NCBI RefSeq assembly: GCF_014633365.1
Contig: NC_068338.1
Location: 24,934,616 to 24,998,615, forward strand
Direction of reading: 5' to 3'
DNA from: Diospyros lotus
Taxonomy: Eukaryota > Streptophyta > Magnoliopsida > Ericales > Ebenaceae
DNA: 64,000 nucleotides
Shown piece after piece: positions 24,652 to 38,300 of the stretch (position 1 is the first letter of the stretch; each line of letters starts with the position of its first letter). Below the pieces are notes generated by a model. The model saw nothing but the letters and a program-made list of their open reading frames with translations, was not told the origin of the DNA and made no database searches. Position numbers and translations under genes: made by a program.

Positions 24652-26360
24652 CCCGCTTGAAATTTCTGTCCTTTTTACAATAAAGATATTTTATTTTGAT
24701 TTGTTTTCATGATACTTAAATGATTATAAAGAAATTTATGTTATGGATCTTGCGGTGACCGCTATTTGGCAAAGATTTAATTATTTTGATTAACAATTTT
24801 ATATTGATTATTTTTAATTAATTTCGGTCAAACCAATCTTTAAAATATCGATTTGGTTTAATTTTATTATTATACATAAATAAATTTGATTAAATCAGTT
24901 TAATTACCAACTTCCTCTATAAGTAATCAGATAAATTAAATGTTCCCCTCACCTCTATATGGATCTCATCCATGTGTTAACGGAGGCTTCTGCATTTTCA
25001 AAAATAATATAAGTAACAATAATTATAAGGGCATTCAATTTTTGTTTTTAAAATCTTATCAAATAGACTGCTCGCCAAAAGACATTAAAATTTTATTTAC
25101 TTAAAGAAAATTTAACACAAAATTTCATTTGATTTAATATTCATTAAACCAATCAAAAATTGATACATAAGTGCCGACAAATCAAAGTTGTAAGCTCAAT
25201 CAGTTCACCCAATCAATGGGCTTGGCCCTGTTGGGGTGTTGGTGTGAAAGCATATTGCTGAACATATAAATTGTCAATAATATGTTCATAACTGAACATA
25301 TAAATTGTCCATAATCTTGAAGACTGCAAATATCAGCTTCCAATTAAAATGAAAAACAGACATTTATGGCATTGTTTATGCTCGACAAGAGCCCCGAGAC
25401 CAGAAGAAAGCAGTTACTATTATTTTCTTTTAACTCGTGTTTTCAAAAGTTTTCTCTGGCATTTAGAAGAATAGGCTGTTGTGACAAATACAAGGTGCTG
25501 GATTAGCATAAACATTTTCATTCCTAAAAGCATTGGCACCAACTATATGCAGTAAAATGTTCAGAAGCAGAGAGGCAAGGAAGAGAAACATAGCTGCCAA
25601 AGGAGGTTAAGTTCTTAACTCTTTTTACACTTGAGCATCAAGCTTGGTAATACGATAAAAAAGGCGCATATGAGTTTGGACCACAAGTAAAGCATATATT
25701 CTGGTGATGGAACACTGCAATGCATCTCCACCTAGCAAATGAAAAGAGAAGCATTCTTCATCTCGTTAGATAATAGTGAGTACAATGGAACTTACAACCA
25801 CAAAAGCGTGACGACTGATGCCAAGAGCAAATCAGATTTGGGCATGATATGGCCAGATCTCCCTCCTCAGAATAACATAAACACATACCTCATTTAGTAT
25901 TCCATTGACTTGAGTGATATAATCTGCAAAAGACAAGTTAACGAAAATGGTTAAGCAATTAGTGGCAGAGTCTATAGGGATGCTTAATCAGCGAGAGAGG
26001 ATGTGAAACTGATAAAATAATTACAATAACACAAGCACAATGGGAAAATAATTCCACTCCAGCAACAATAAACCCTTCAATGTATAATTCTTAAATCCAA
26101 GTCTAGGAGAAATCGTAGGAGTTCCATAATTTTTGCTGTTAAAAGTAATACTAGCAGAACCCATAGATCCAGCCCATCCTTGCAGATGTCTCTACCAGCA
26201 GCTTAAAATTTGCATGACAGGAATGGAGATAATTTCACCTCTCAAGTGAATTCAGGAAGAGGTGTGGAAGAGATTGAGAACAAAAAATAAGGATGCTTTA
26301 CTGAAAGATGAGCACCTAGAAGCACAGCCTCTAGAAGAAATGGCCCCTTGCATAAACAGC
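23066..26360. other. Intergenic, no confirmed gene
   Basis: Contains C12 at about 23189, a G-box cacgtg near 23486, (TA)n near 23757-23808 and a GC-richer stretch at 24000-24560. On the minus strand a short possible first exon, MDCEMGSINSCGCL, ends at a gtaagt donor near 24030, but no following exon was found. The part next to 26360 is likely 3' UTR of the LRR gene. Confidence 0.5.
24616..24646. repeat. (CT)n microsatellite
   Basis: About 15 ct units. Confidence 0.9.
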
Positions 26361-29300
26361 TCAATCGTCCCAAGTTGAAGGCCCACCCAGTCCAACTTCA
26401 GCTACTAGAGACAACTGGACTGCAGATACCTTGCCCCTACTTTTCATCTTCTTTCTCTTCGGGGGGAAGGTAACTAAGTTATCAATGGTTTTGACACTCC
26501 GAATAGCTTTATCATCTTCAGCATTTTCACCAGTATCGTGGAAAAGTTCTGAGAATGGAGTTTCTCCATCGTCAATGACATTAACTTCATTCTGTTTCAA
26601 CTTTTTTGATTTTATTTTCAGTTCTTTATCAGTGACAGTACTGTCATCCTTGTGGCTTGGAGCTTCTGCCTTTTCAATTTGACTTGCTTTATCCTTTTTG
26701 CGCTTCAATTCCTTCTTCACAGGAGGGCCTGTTAATTGAATCCCCGGGATACCAACTTTATGTTCTTCCATTTTCTTAAATGTTTTCTTCAACTTCTTGT
26801 CAGTGACAGCACTGTCTTCATATTGACCTAAATTTTTTTCTTTCATGACTACCACGGTTTTCTGACTCTGTTTCTTGAATCCTCTCCCCCTTTCAACATC
26901 TCCAACAGTATCATGCTGGTCATCACTGTTAGGAGTCTTCTGACCAATAGCATATTGTTTAGGGTTCTTGTGTCTCATGCTAACATCTTTTTCCTCTTCC
27001 CCCCGAGACCCTTGTCTGTTAGCAACATGAAGAGAAGAATCATCAACTCTCTCATCCCTGTCACCCTTCTCATTCTTTGCTAGTTTATCTACTGGTCTGG
27101 CATTGAGTATCTGCAAATTTGGCAAGCGCCTTCTGATCTACAGCCACAATATTACCACAATGGTCATTTGGAAGTATAAGCAACATTGAGAAAAAATGTG
27201 TATCAACAGAAAGAAACAATCACAACCTTTTCTGCTAACTTGACATTTTCAGCAATAGGATTGCCTTGCATATTTAGGTTCTTCAGGTTAGCCAATGAAG
27301 ATAGCACCTACATCATAGGATGAAAACATATAATAGGAAATCTCGACAAAAGCCAATATCAGTAAAGATCATCAAAATTTGTCAACAAATGGCTACCTTG
27401 ATGTCAGACCAGCTTGTTATCAAATTGTTTCCCACATCCAAAAGCCGAAGTTTTGAATTATGGACCAACTCAGATGGCAGAGTCTGAGCAGTTGAGAAAG
27501 AAAGGATGAGAGCAAACTAATACTACAAAGAGGGGTGGGAAGATGAAAAATTAAAATGACTTGGAAAAGCATTGATTAAGTGGAAAACTGAAAGCTTAGA
27601 AGTTCGGATTCAAGTATCATGCTGACGAAGTAAATAAGAAGATACACAATACCTTGATATCATTGTGAGCAAGTCGGAGCTCTTTCAACTCAGTGCAGGA
27701 CTTAACTGAGTTAATCGTTTGAAGTTGACAATTAGATAAAGAGAGCTAGAATCATGAATAAGTTAGAATCCCAGCACTCATAGTGAATTAAACTAAAGCT
27801 CATTGAGTATTGTTTCTCACCTTTGTGATTGAGTTCACCTTGAACAGAAACTCATCAATCTTACCAATTGGATTTCTAGAAAGAACTGCTTACAAAATCC
27901 AGAAAGAACAACTCAAAATTCCCAAAAGCAAAATGATTAATGCTATCCCTAAATAAAAGAAAAAAAAAACTACAGCATGTCCTGTAAAAGTCGCTCTAAA
28001 AGAATGCAAGTTACATTATTAAATCATAGTCAAAGTCAAGGTTCATGTAATAAAAAGAGGCAAAGAGCCATGGATGTTTTCAGTAGATGATATAGAGCAA
28101 TATTTATGCTATTGCTATCAGGATATCATCAAAGCTTCTAAATTGTCATAGTCTAATTAATTAACTTATTTGAATATGAATATTCTCATCAGTTTAGAAC
28201 AGCTTAAATTGACTGCTCATCTTCATACAAAACTATAACTAGTCCAACTATGTAACATGAAAGAAGATAAAGACAGTACATGGTCAAAAGAAGAATATAA
28301 TATAATATGCTTATTGCATTGGCATAAGAATTGTTTACAGTTGACATTTGGGTATACAAATCTACAAATCCACAGTGACTAGACCATTACAAATGTCAGA
28401 AAAAATAAGATACGTAATGGTTAACTTAAAGCTAAACACGAAGTTTTACTAGATGGCTATAACCAGCTGTAATATATGGCACATAATATTAGGTAGTAAA
28501 GCACCAAAATGTGCAAAATATGAGCATAACTAATGAAAATGTTACAGTAGAAGTGTGGCGAGACAAGAAATGACAATTAAAAAAAATTATTTGTAATAAG
28601 GTTAAAGTGGCTCCTATTCAGGATAAGATGCATGAAATGCGATTAAGATGATTTGTCATGTGAGAAGAAGGCCAATAGATGCTTTTGTGAAGAAAGTGAA
28701 TGGAATGGAAGCAGTTTGTAATATAAGAGGTAGAGGAAAACTACAAAAAAACCTTGGTAAATTACTAAACATGGCACGGCATGAAAAACCTTATAAACTA
28801 TATGATCATAGATAGAGGTGCTTGATGAAATAGAAAGTTAGCCAGACTGACGTAGTAGGAGGATTAGGTCTTGGTATGTTGTTCTTGTAATAGTTAACTT
28901 TACAAGAAATAAACCAATTCAGTAATATGCCATAGCATGCTAGTGTTAACAAAAAAACCCAACCACGCATGATATGAAATTGATAATAGAGAACTCATCG
29001 AGTCATACCTAGAGTGTTCAACTCTTTCATTCGATCAAGTCTGCAGATGGAAACAATCTCATTATCTGCAAAACACAGTTTTTTAGAGGAAATATGATAA
29101 ACTAGAATTGTATATTTTTCAACCAACAAAACTAATTTATACATAATCTTGAGGTGACACAGTAATTCAAGCTGGATCTTACCATTCAAAATCAAAGCAC
29201 GTAAGCTTACAAGAGACCTTATCTCATCCACAGACTTAATCTTATTTTTGCCAGCATTCAGCACCTGGTCCACAAGAATTGAAGTAAATCAAATTGGAAC

Positions 29301-32300
29301 AGTACCAATGAGTAGATAATTAATCTGAAATGAGTAAACTATTTCAACAATTTTGGATATAAGACTGAGAATGTCCACTAAGTTTCAATCAATGGTGCCA
29401 ACTAGCATTGCAAGTGCATCTTAAAAAAATAAAACACTAAACAATGTCCTCAATCTAAAATATTAAAACTTAGGAAGAGATACACATAAAAAGACTATGA
29501 AGTACAAGGAAACAAATCCGCAATAATAGTCAATCACAATAGAAAAAGAAAAGTAAAATGAAGATAGAACCAAATTGATGGTGGCACTGAAATTGAGCAT
29601 GCAGTTTTCTCTTATTATACATATTGCTAGAAAAACAGAAGGGGTGAAATTATAAGCCTTATAATCCTAATTTTAGTTTTGTCCATTAAAGTGAGTTTAT
29701 AGTGACTTTACATGATTTAATTCCAACAAGAGCAAGCAGTGAGCATGGCTTGCAGTATCATACATCATGGGGAGATGAAGAGGGAATATAGATGAGAAAT
29801 GACAGAAAATGAATAAGGGGAGCAAAAACTATTCTTATTAGCTATACCAGAATTACAAACTCATCCTCAAACAATGTTTTCACTTGACGAATTATTATTT
29901 AATATTTATATTCAAAATAGTGGAAATTATTTAGTTGATATATGATTTATAGACTGCAGGTGTCCCCTAGTCTTGCAATATAGTAATCTCTCCCTAACAA
30001 GTACAACAACCAGCTTGGCTCCATGTGTTAGGCCTCTAAGGTAACTGGAAGATGGTGGCTTGCTCATTTGACAAAGAGCAGACTTATGCCTTTGAGCCAG
30101 CAACTCAAGTGGAAGCACATTCAATTGGAGGACCCCTGATAGAGCCACACCTTGGACCAGTAACTCAAGTGTAATGCCAGCTAGGCAAGTTTTCTGCTCA
30201 GACCCCAGGTCCTTTCCAATAGTCAATTCTCCTCAAAACTCTGGAATCTCAACCAGGGCTGGGTACCTCACCAGCTGGGACCTTAAGAGGATGTGGATAG
30301 AAGGCTCATATCCAAGAACTCAACAAGTATCTTACCTTCAACAGGTTAGTAAAGAGGGGGACTAACCTGAAAAGAATGTCAAAATGGATGCATCACCAAC
30401 TTACAAAATGCAGCAGGAGGCCAAGCTTACCCAGTCTCTCTGTGTGACGTCTTCAACGGCCAGTGTGATGTCACCCAGTTGGCTCTTTGACCTCTGATTC
30501 ACCTAAATGCCACTAGAAAGGGATAAGAAGCTCCTGTCATACATATTGAATGTACTCAAGAAAATGTCTTTCTTTCCACTGCATGTGGTCACCCCTCTCT
30601 GTTGCCCCCTCCCAGCAGTTCTTCCAGAAACCACTTGGCAGTTCTCAATATTTTCCCAGAATGCTTGCCCATATCCTAATCCAAATTCAGTAACACAGTG
30701 ATCAAGCTGAAAAGATGGCATGTTACTTAGATAAATAAAATAAAATTTGTGAACCCAACAACATGGTAACGTTCCCTTCCCTGACACTGTTGGACAGGAT
30801 TTGAGCTTAAAGTTAGATAAATATTATTAGCTTAAGGTTGGACTGAATTTTAGAAAAGATTCTATAACCAATCCCCACCAAGTCAATAAGCATCAAGTCT
30901 TTTAAGATCCACAACCTCTTTTCATGGGAATAAGGGGTAATAAATGAATCATTATAAAAGGCCATAGAAAACCCATCAGGGCTACAAGCCTTATCCCCAT
31001 TCACACTCCTCAAAGCCCCTAAAGCCCTCTTCCTCCAAAAAGGGACTATCAAGACACTTTTTGGTTTTCAGAAACAGACTTACACTGCAGTCTGAGTAAG
31101 GTAGCCTTCATCTTTCTTTGCCAGTTGCATAAAACTCCAAGATAGCCTTAGAGATGGTCTCCTTCCCAACGACCTGCTCTCTATCCAAGGCTGCCCTGCA
31201 TATAGAGTAGCCATCTTGCGGAAAAATTTAGTGTTTCTATAAGCCTTCTTTGAGAAAAACTATTCTAGACTTCTATTGCCAATGGCAATAATCTTCTACC
31301 TCACTCTGTTCCACCAAGAAGTGGATTTCTTCTAATAATTTGCCAATTTTAAGGTTAAAATTCCCAAAATTCTCTCTGTTCCACCATTTAAGATCCTCTT
31401 CAATAGCTTAATCTTCTTAGTAAGGTAAAAGCTTGGTTAGTCCTCTTATGCATTAGAGAACCATCAATTCCCATAAACCCCTCCTCTCCTCAACCACATG
31501 TTTTCAAAACTGGGTGGTCAATCCTAGATCACATCTCCCATATCCCCCGCATAGGCGCAAATCAAGCAAAACAGGAAGAAGGCAAGACTATCTAACATTT
31601 AGAAAATGATCCTCCCAAAAAAGACACTAAAAATTTATCCAATCTCAACAAAACACCATCCAGGGGCAAATCCATCAACTATTTAATACCAATAAAATCA
31701 GAGAAAAAAAACTCTTATAGCCATCCTTATAGAGCCTCCACTACTTCTCTCCGATATCAACCTTATAACATTAAAGTCAACTGCAATGCCTAGCATTCAA
31801 TAAGGACAACCCACTCCAGAGACTAACATTATTGCTATCTCCATCCGCCCATAAACCCTATAGAGCACTCACTCAAAACTTCTTTTTACACAAACATGCA
31901 ATAAAAAAACACCCACGATAATGCCAACTAAGTCAAAAACACATACATCTGGTAGCATTAAAATACCTGATGCCATAACTGAGGCCCCAAGAGCAACCCG
32001 ACTTGTTCATCTACTGCCACAAATACTTCTAACAATCTCCATTGACATATCCTCACTTTTGGTCTCTTGAGTACAAACTAGCTTGTACCACCATTTTCAG
32101 AAACAAACTTTTAGGCATTTCCTGGGTGGTTCAATCCTCTCACATTCCATGAAAGCAAACAAATCATGACAACCACAAAGCTTTAACCAAACACTCTCCT
32201 TAAAGATTTACATGACCCTTTCTCATAATTTACGAAAGAAACCAATAATTTGATTCAAATCCATTTGTATGGAGAAGCTGAAAACTTGCTTTTAACAAAT

Positions 32301-35300
32301 TATTGTCAATATGAAATTTTTCTTCAAGATTCATTTCCTTGGAAGAAGCTGATGAATCATGAATCCATGTTTTCATACATACTTTGTTTACATCAGCTGA
32401 CCAAATACAAATCCAAACTTAATCTCAATCAGAATCTATCTTTTCAGTTTGGACAGAAAGCATAAGAATTGCCAAACCTTCAGAAGAAGTTTCTAGACCA
32501 GAATAAATATATCACCTTTTGGGTAAAGTATATCTAAACAACACCATGACATCTTGGTAACACAACCCAAAAGGTTCATGTAGTGACATCAAATTAAACA
32601 ATAGTTGCAACATCTTTTCATATGCTCACATCAGCATAAACTTTTCCCCAAGAACACTTCTGATCATAATTATTATTTCTGCTTTGTAATGGTTGGTATC
32701 GGGCAGCATGTCACAAGAAACAAAACCTATTTCACCAAATGTACCAGTGGCATCAGCTGATATTCATGGGAATTAAGTTGGAATCAAGGGTAGCAGCAAT
32801 ACCGCCAATACCTGTGAAGACAGTTTTCTAAATTAAGTCCAAATCAAGGCTACAGGCTAGCTTTGCAACTAGCCTTTCCCAAGCTAGTGAACTAGCCTGG
32901 AAATAACTCTATACCCAACACAGAGCTAGATAATTTTATTTTATAATAAAAATAAAATAATTATTTTTATTTTATTTTATTTTATTGTATTTTTATAAAA
33001 TTTTTAAATAATTATTTATTTTGCTTTAAAAAATGACATTCAAATTAGAAGTAACATTGCATTTAAATTATAACTATGATTAAAACAGAGTATTCGTCTC
33101 TACTTGTCATAATTATTACTTATTGCAATAGTACTGTCACGTTATTATGTTAAATTATCTGTTTAAAAGCATATTGGCATGTTCTTAACAATTGTAATGG
33201 TTTTATATGGTTCTATAATGTTATTTCATATAGAAAATTTTATAATAATTGTATTTTTAATAATATATTATTAAATTATTATAGCGATATCATCTGGCAT
33301 GGGTACCCTATCATATCAATGAAAAATCTGGTACCTTGTCCTTTACAATATGTCAGGTCCCGAGGGACTGACTTAGGAATTTAGAGAGTGGAAGGGAGAA
33401 AACAGAAAGAATAAGGGAGGAGTAAGGAAGTAGAGAGAGAGAATTCAATGGAATAGTGATAATATTTCTCAATGCCATTAACGGAAGGGAGAGAATCCTT
33501 ATATAGCTGGGATTCTCTCTCACAAGCTGTAACAGATTACAGCTATAGGGAATATACAAGTTTGAATAGCAGCAACAAACTTTGTACTACTCCCTCAGCA
33601 GCTAACTAACTCTTGCCTAACTCGTCCCTCACTTACATTTTATTACAAAATCACCCTTATACTCCCACGGTACATGACATTTACCTCGCCCATCAAAACA
33701 TTTCTTGTCCACAAGAAATATGGAGAAGGCTGGCCACTCGCGGAAACTGGTTCAGAATGTCCGGCAGATACTCCCACGTGTTATCTTCGAAGTGATGATC
33801 AGTCCATTTGATGAGGACTTGAGTAATTGGCGCACCTTGTCTGTAAATTACTCTTTTATCCAGTATAGCTATAGGTTCCCGGAGAGGAGCTTCAATGTGG
33901 GGAAGGTTTGGTAGGATAGAGCTTGCTGGTTGTGCCTCTACTGCTTTCTTGAGAAGGGAGACATGAAAAACTGGGTGTATATTGGATCCCTCTGGTAATT
34001 GCAAACGGTAAGCTACTGATCCTATTCTTGCAATCACTAGAAAAGGTCCATAGAACTTTGGATGCAATTTAGAGTTGGGATTGGGAAGTAGTGACCGTAG
34101 GTGTCCTGGTTTCAGCTTAAGATACACAACATCACCAACCTGGAATTCTCTTTCACTCCTCCTTTTGTCAGCAAATTGTTTCATCCGATTTTGAGAAGTA
34201 GCCAACTCTTCCTTAATCTCCTGCAAAGCTTGCTGCCGTTGCTGTAAGTATACGTCTAGGGATGCCACTGTTGAGTGATCAGCCAATGCTGGTAGAAGTG
34301 GGGGTTTGTAACCATAAAGGGCTTCAAATGGGGACCGTTTGATGGCTGAATGGTGGCTGGAATTATACCACCATTGGGCCAATGGAAGCCATTTGTGCCA
34401 GGTCTTGGGTTGAAGGAAACAAACACACCGGAGATACATTTCTAAACACTGATTAACCCTTTCGGTTTGTCCATCAGATTCTGGGTGGTATGCACTAGAC
34501 ATCTTTAGTTTTACTCCCAGCAACCCCATCAATTCCTTCCACAGCCAGCTAGTAAAGATTTTATCTCGGTCAGAAACTATGGCTTTGGGTGTTCCATGCA
34601 GTTTCAGTACTTGGTCTAGGAATATTTTGGCAACCTCCTGGGCAGTATATGGATGAATCAGTCCCATAAAGTGCCCATATTTGGTAAAACGATCCACAAC
34701 TACCATGATGCAGTCTCGACCTTCTGATTTTGGCAATCCTTCTATAAAATCCATTGAAATATCTTCCCATGGCCCCCCAGGAATATTTAGGGGTTGAAGT
34801 AATCCAGGTGGCGCTACATTTTCTGGTTTGCACCGCCTACAAGTGTCACACCTAATCACAAACTCCATAACATCCTTCTTGAGTCCTGGCCACCGAAAGA
34901 GTTGCTTAACTCGATGATAGGTGTTCACAATACCCGAGTGTCCCCCTAGAGGAGAGGCGTGGAGTGCCTCTATAATTCTCTTTTTTAGAGCTTCCTCTTC
35001 CCCAATCACCAACTTGCCTTGGTGTCTAATCATTCCATTACTCAAAGTGTAGCCTGGTTTAGATAAAGGATCCACGGCCAGCTGCTGTAAAAGTTCTCGG
35101 GTTTTATCACTTGAGAGATAACTAGCAGCGATTTCTTGGCACCATTCTGGAACAATGGTTGAAATGGCTGCTGTACTTCCCTCTTCAAGACATCTGGATA
35201 GAGCATCGGCTGCAAGATTTTCTTTCCCCTTCCTATATTGGATTACATAATTCAAACCCATGAGCTTAGTCATCCCTTTGCGTTGTAGTTGAGTATGCAG

Positions 35301-38300
35301 CTTTTGTTGTAACAAGAATTTGAGGCTCTCATGGTTAGTCTTGATTACAAAGCTTCCTTCCTCAAGATAATGTCGCCATCTTTCCACCGCCATTAGCACT
35401 GCCAACAGTTCTTTCTCATATATGCTCAATCCGAGATGTCTTGGAGCAAGGGCTTGACTGAGGAAGGCTATGGGTCTGCTGTCCTGAACCAGGACTGCTC
35501 CAACCCCATTGTTGCTGGCGTCAGTTTCTAAAATGAATGGTTTGTTAAAATCAGGTAACCCTAGAGTGGGTACTTCACCCATAGCCTGCTTAAGTTTGTA
35601 GAAAGCCTCCTCAGCCGTATCATCCCACTTGAATCCATCTTTCTTCAGTAGGTTAGTGAGAGGCCGACTAATTATACCATAACCTTTAACGAACCGGCGA
35701 TAGTATCCGGTTAACCCTAGGAATCCTCTCAACCCCTTCACATTTTGAGGCCGAGGCCAATTTACCATGGCAGTGACCTTACTTGGATCTGTGCTTACCC
35801 CTGAACCGGAAATAATATGCCCAAGATACTCAACCTGTTGCTTGGCAAAAGTACACTTTGACTCCTTAACATATAGCTTATTGATTCTAAGGACTTCAAA
35901 AGTGATTTTCAGGTGGGTTAGGTGTTGTGCAAAGGAGGGACTGTAAATTAGAATGTCATCAAAGAATACTAGGATGAATTTGCGCAAATATGGTTCGAAA
36001 ATTTTATTCATTAACGCTTGAAAAGTTGCGGGAGCGTTAGTTAGGCCAAAGGGCATTACAAGGAATTCATAATGCCCTTGATGAGTGGTAAAAGCTGTCT
36101 TAGGAATGTCTGTAGGCCGCATCCTAATTTGGTGATAGCCTAATCGGAGATCTAACTTGGTAAAAACTGAAGCATTGGTTAGTTCATCAAGGAGATCTTC
36201 CACAATTGGGATGGGAAACTTGTTCTTGATGGTCATAGCATTAAGCTGACGGTAGTCAACACAAAACCTCCATGACCCATCCTTTTTTTTAACAAGCAAT
36301 ACAGGTGATGCAAATGGGCTATGGCTGGTTTGGATAATGGACTTCTTTAGCATATCTGTTATGAGTTTTTCTATCTCAGTCTTTTGTCTGGGTGGGTAAC
36401 GATATGCTCTTAGGTTTACTGGTTCAGTATTTGGCGTCAGATTAATGGCATGGTCATAGGGTCGCTCGGGAGGTAAGGAACTTGGTTCAGAAAAGAGGTC
36501 CTTATAATCAATTAGCAGTATGTTAAGGGAGTCAAGTTCATGTACCTGCCATGGACTATGGGTGGTGCTGCTCAGTGTGCGCGCCCGCTGAAGTTCCTCT
36601 CCTTCCTCCCCGAGGGTAACACCCATGGTATGGATAGAAAATAGATGAGCCACCTGTGATAACTTGCTCTTAAGTATCCTTTGTAACCTCTTACCCGAGA
36701 TAATTTTGCATACTCCCACCTCTGGTTTGCTCGTTAGAATCTTCTTGCTGCCATCTTTCTCGAAAGTCACTTCCACTTTGTTGAAATCGAAACTGATTGG
36801 ACTGACTCCCTTCATCCAATCCACCCCCAGCACTACATCACAGCCTCCTAGCTTGAGCAACCTCAAATCAGTTGAAAATTTATCTCCATTCATCTCCCAA
36901 TGGAAATCCCTACAGGCGGACTGACTCAACACCTTGCTGCCGTTCGCTACTGTGACTGACAATGGCAGTGAAGGACTGACCTTACATCCCAATTTTCTTG
37001 CCACAGCTTCATCCAAGAAGCTGTGAGTACTCCCACTATCGATGAGGACCATAATCGGATTGCTATTGACCTTTCCTTCAACCTTGATAACCTTACTATG
37101 GTTAACCCCCTTCAAAGCATGCAGCGAAATCTCTCCTTGGTCCTCCTTCTCATTTTTCGAAAGTTCTTCTTCTTCCTCCTTGTCCTCGTCTTCCCCTTCC
37201 AACAACAGTAGTTGCCTCTTGCACTTGTGGCCTACGAAATATTTGTCTCCACATTTGTAGCATAGGCCAGCTACGCGCCTCTACTCCATCAGACTTCCTC
37301 CTTGGGCGGAAGCAGAGTTATTGGCCGGTAGAGCCAATACACCTCTTCCTTGGAACCCACCTTCTCTGGGTGGCAACCTATTTCCAGCTTGCCAACCTCC
37401 CGTGATCACCCCTTTCGCCGAATTCCTTTGTTTCTTGGTCATGGCATCAACGATCATCTCCTGTAACCTTGCACTCTCGGCTGCTTGTTTCACCGAGTGC
37501 GGTTGCATCATCTTCATCATGGGTCTAACTTCATCCCCTAGACCACTGATGAAGCTCGAGACGTAATACTCCTCGGAAAGCTGAGGATTATGTATCATCA
37601 TCAGCGATCTAAGCTCCTCGAATTTTTGCTGATATACCCGTATCGTTCCTTCTTGTTTGAGTTTGTTAAACTCTTCAATAATGTCCCGCATGCACTTATC
37701 TCCAAACCTTACACACAAATCTTCTACGAACACACTCCAAGGGCTCCCTTCCTTGACCGCGAGCCACCCTTGATACCAAGCATCTCCCGTATCATTCCGG
37801 TAAGCTGAAGCCATGGTGACTTTCTGCTGCTCTGGAATTTGATATAGGGAGAATACTCGTTCGCACCTTCTCGACCACCACCTCGGATTCTCTCCTTCAA
37901 ATAAAAGAATCTCAAGCTTCAGTGTGGGATAGTTCGGATGGTATCGATGGACCGTTACTCCCGGTCTCCGTTCCCTTACATTTTCTCCCATTGTGTCCGT
38001 ATCGAACTCGAACTCCGACGCTCCTCCTGGTCGAGGTTCTACCCCTACTCCTGGAAATATGGGCTCTGTCCGGTCTCGCGGAGGAAATTCAGGAGATAGC
38101 CTCAATGGCTGCTGTTGAGTGAACATTCGCACGATCATTTGCATTTGTTCCATCATTTGCTCCCGAAAGAGAGTGTTCTGCTCACGACTCTCCGTCCTCC
38201 AACGTTCCATTGCCTGGTCGATTCTGGAATCAACTCCCGCTCCAATCGATAGTTCCAGCGATGCCACTTGGTTCTGTACCTCCGCTATGGATGTCGTCGT

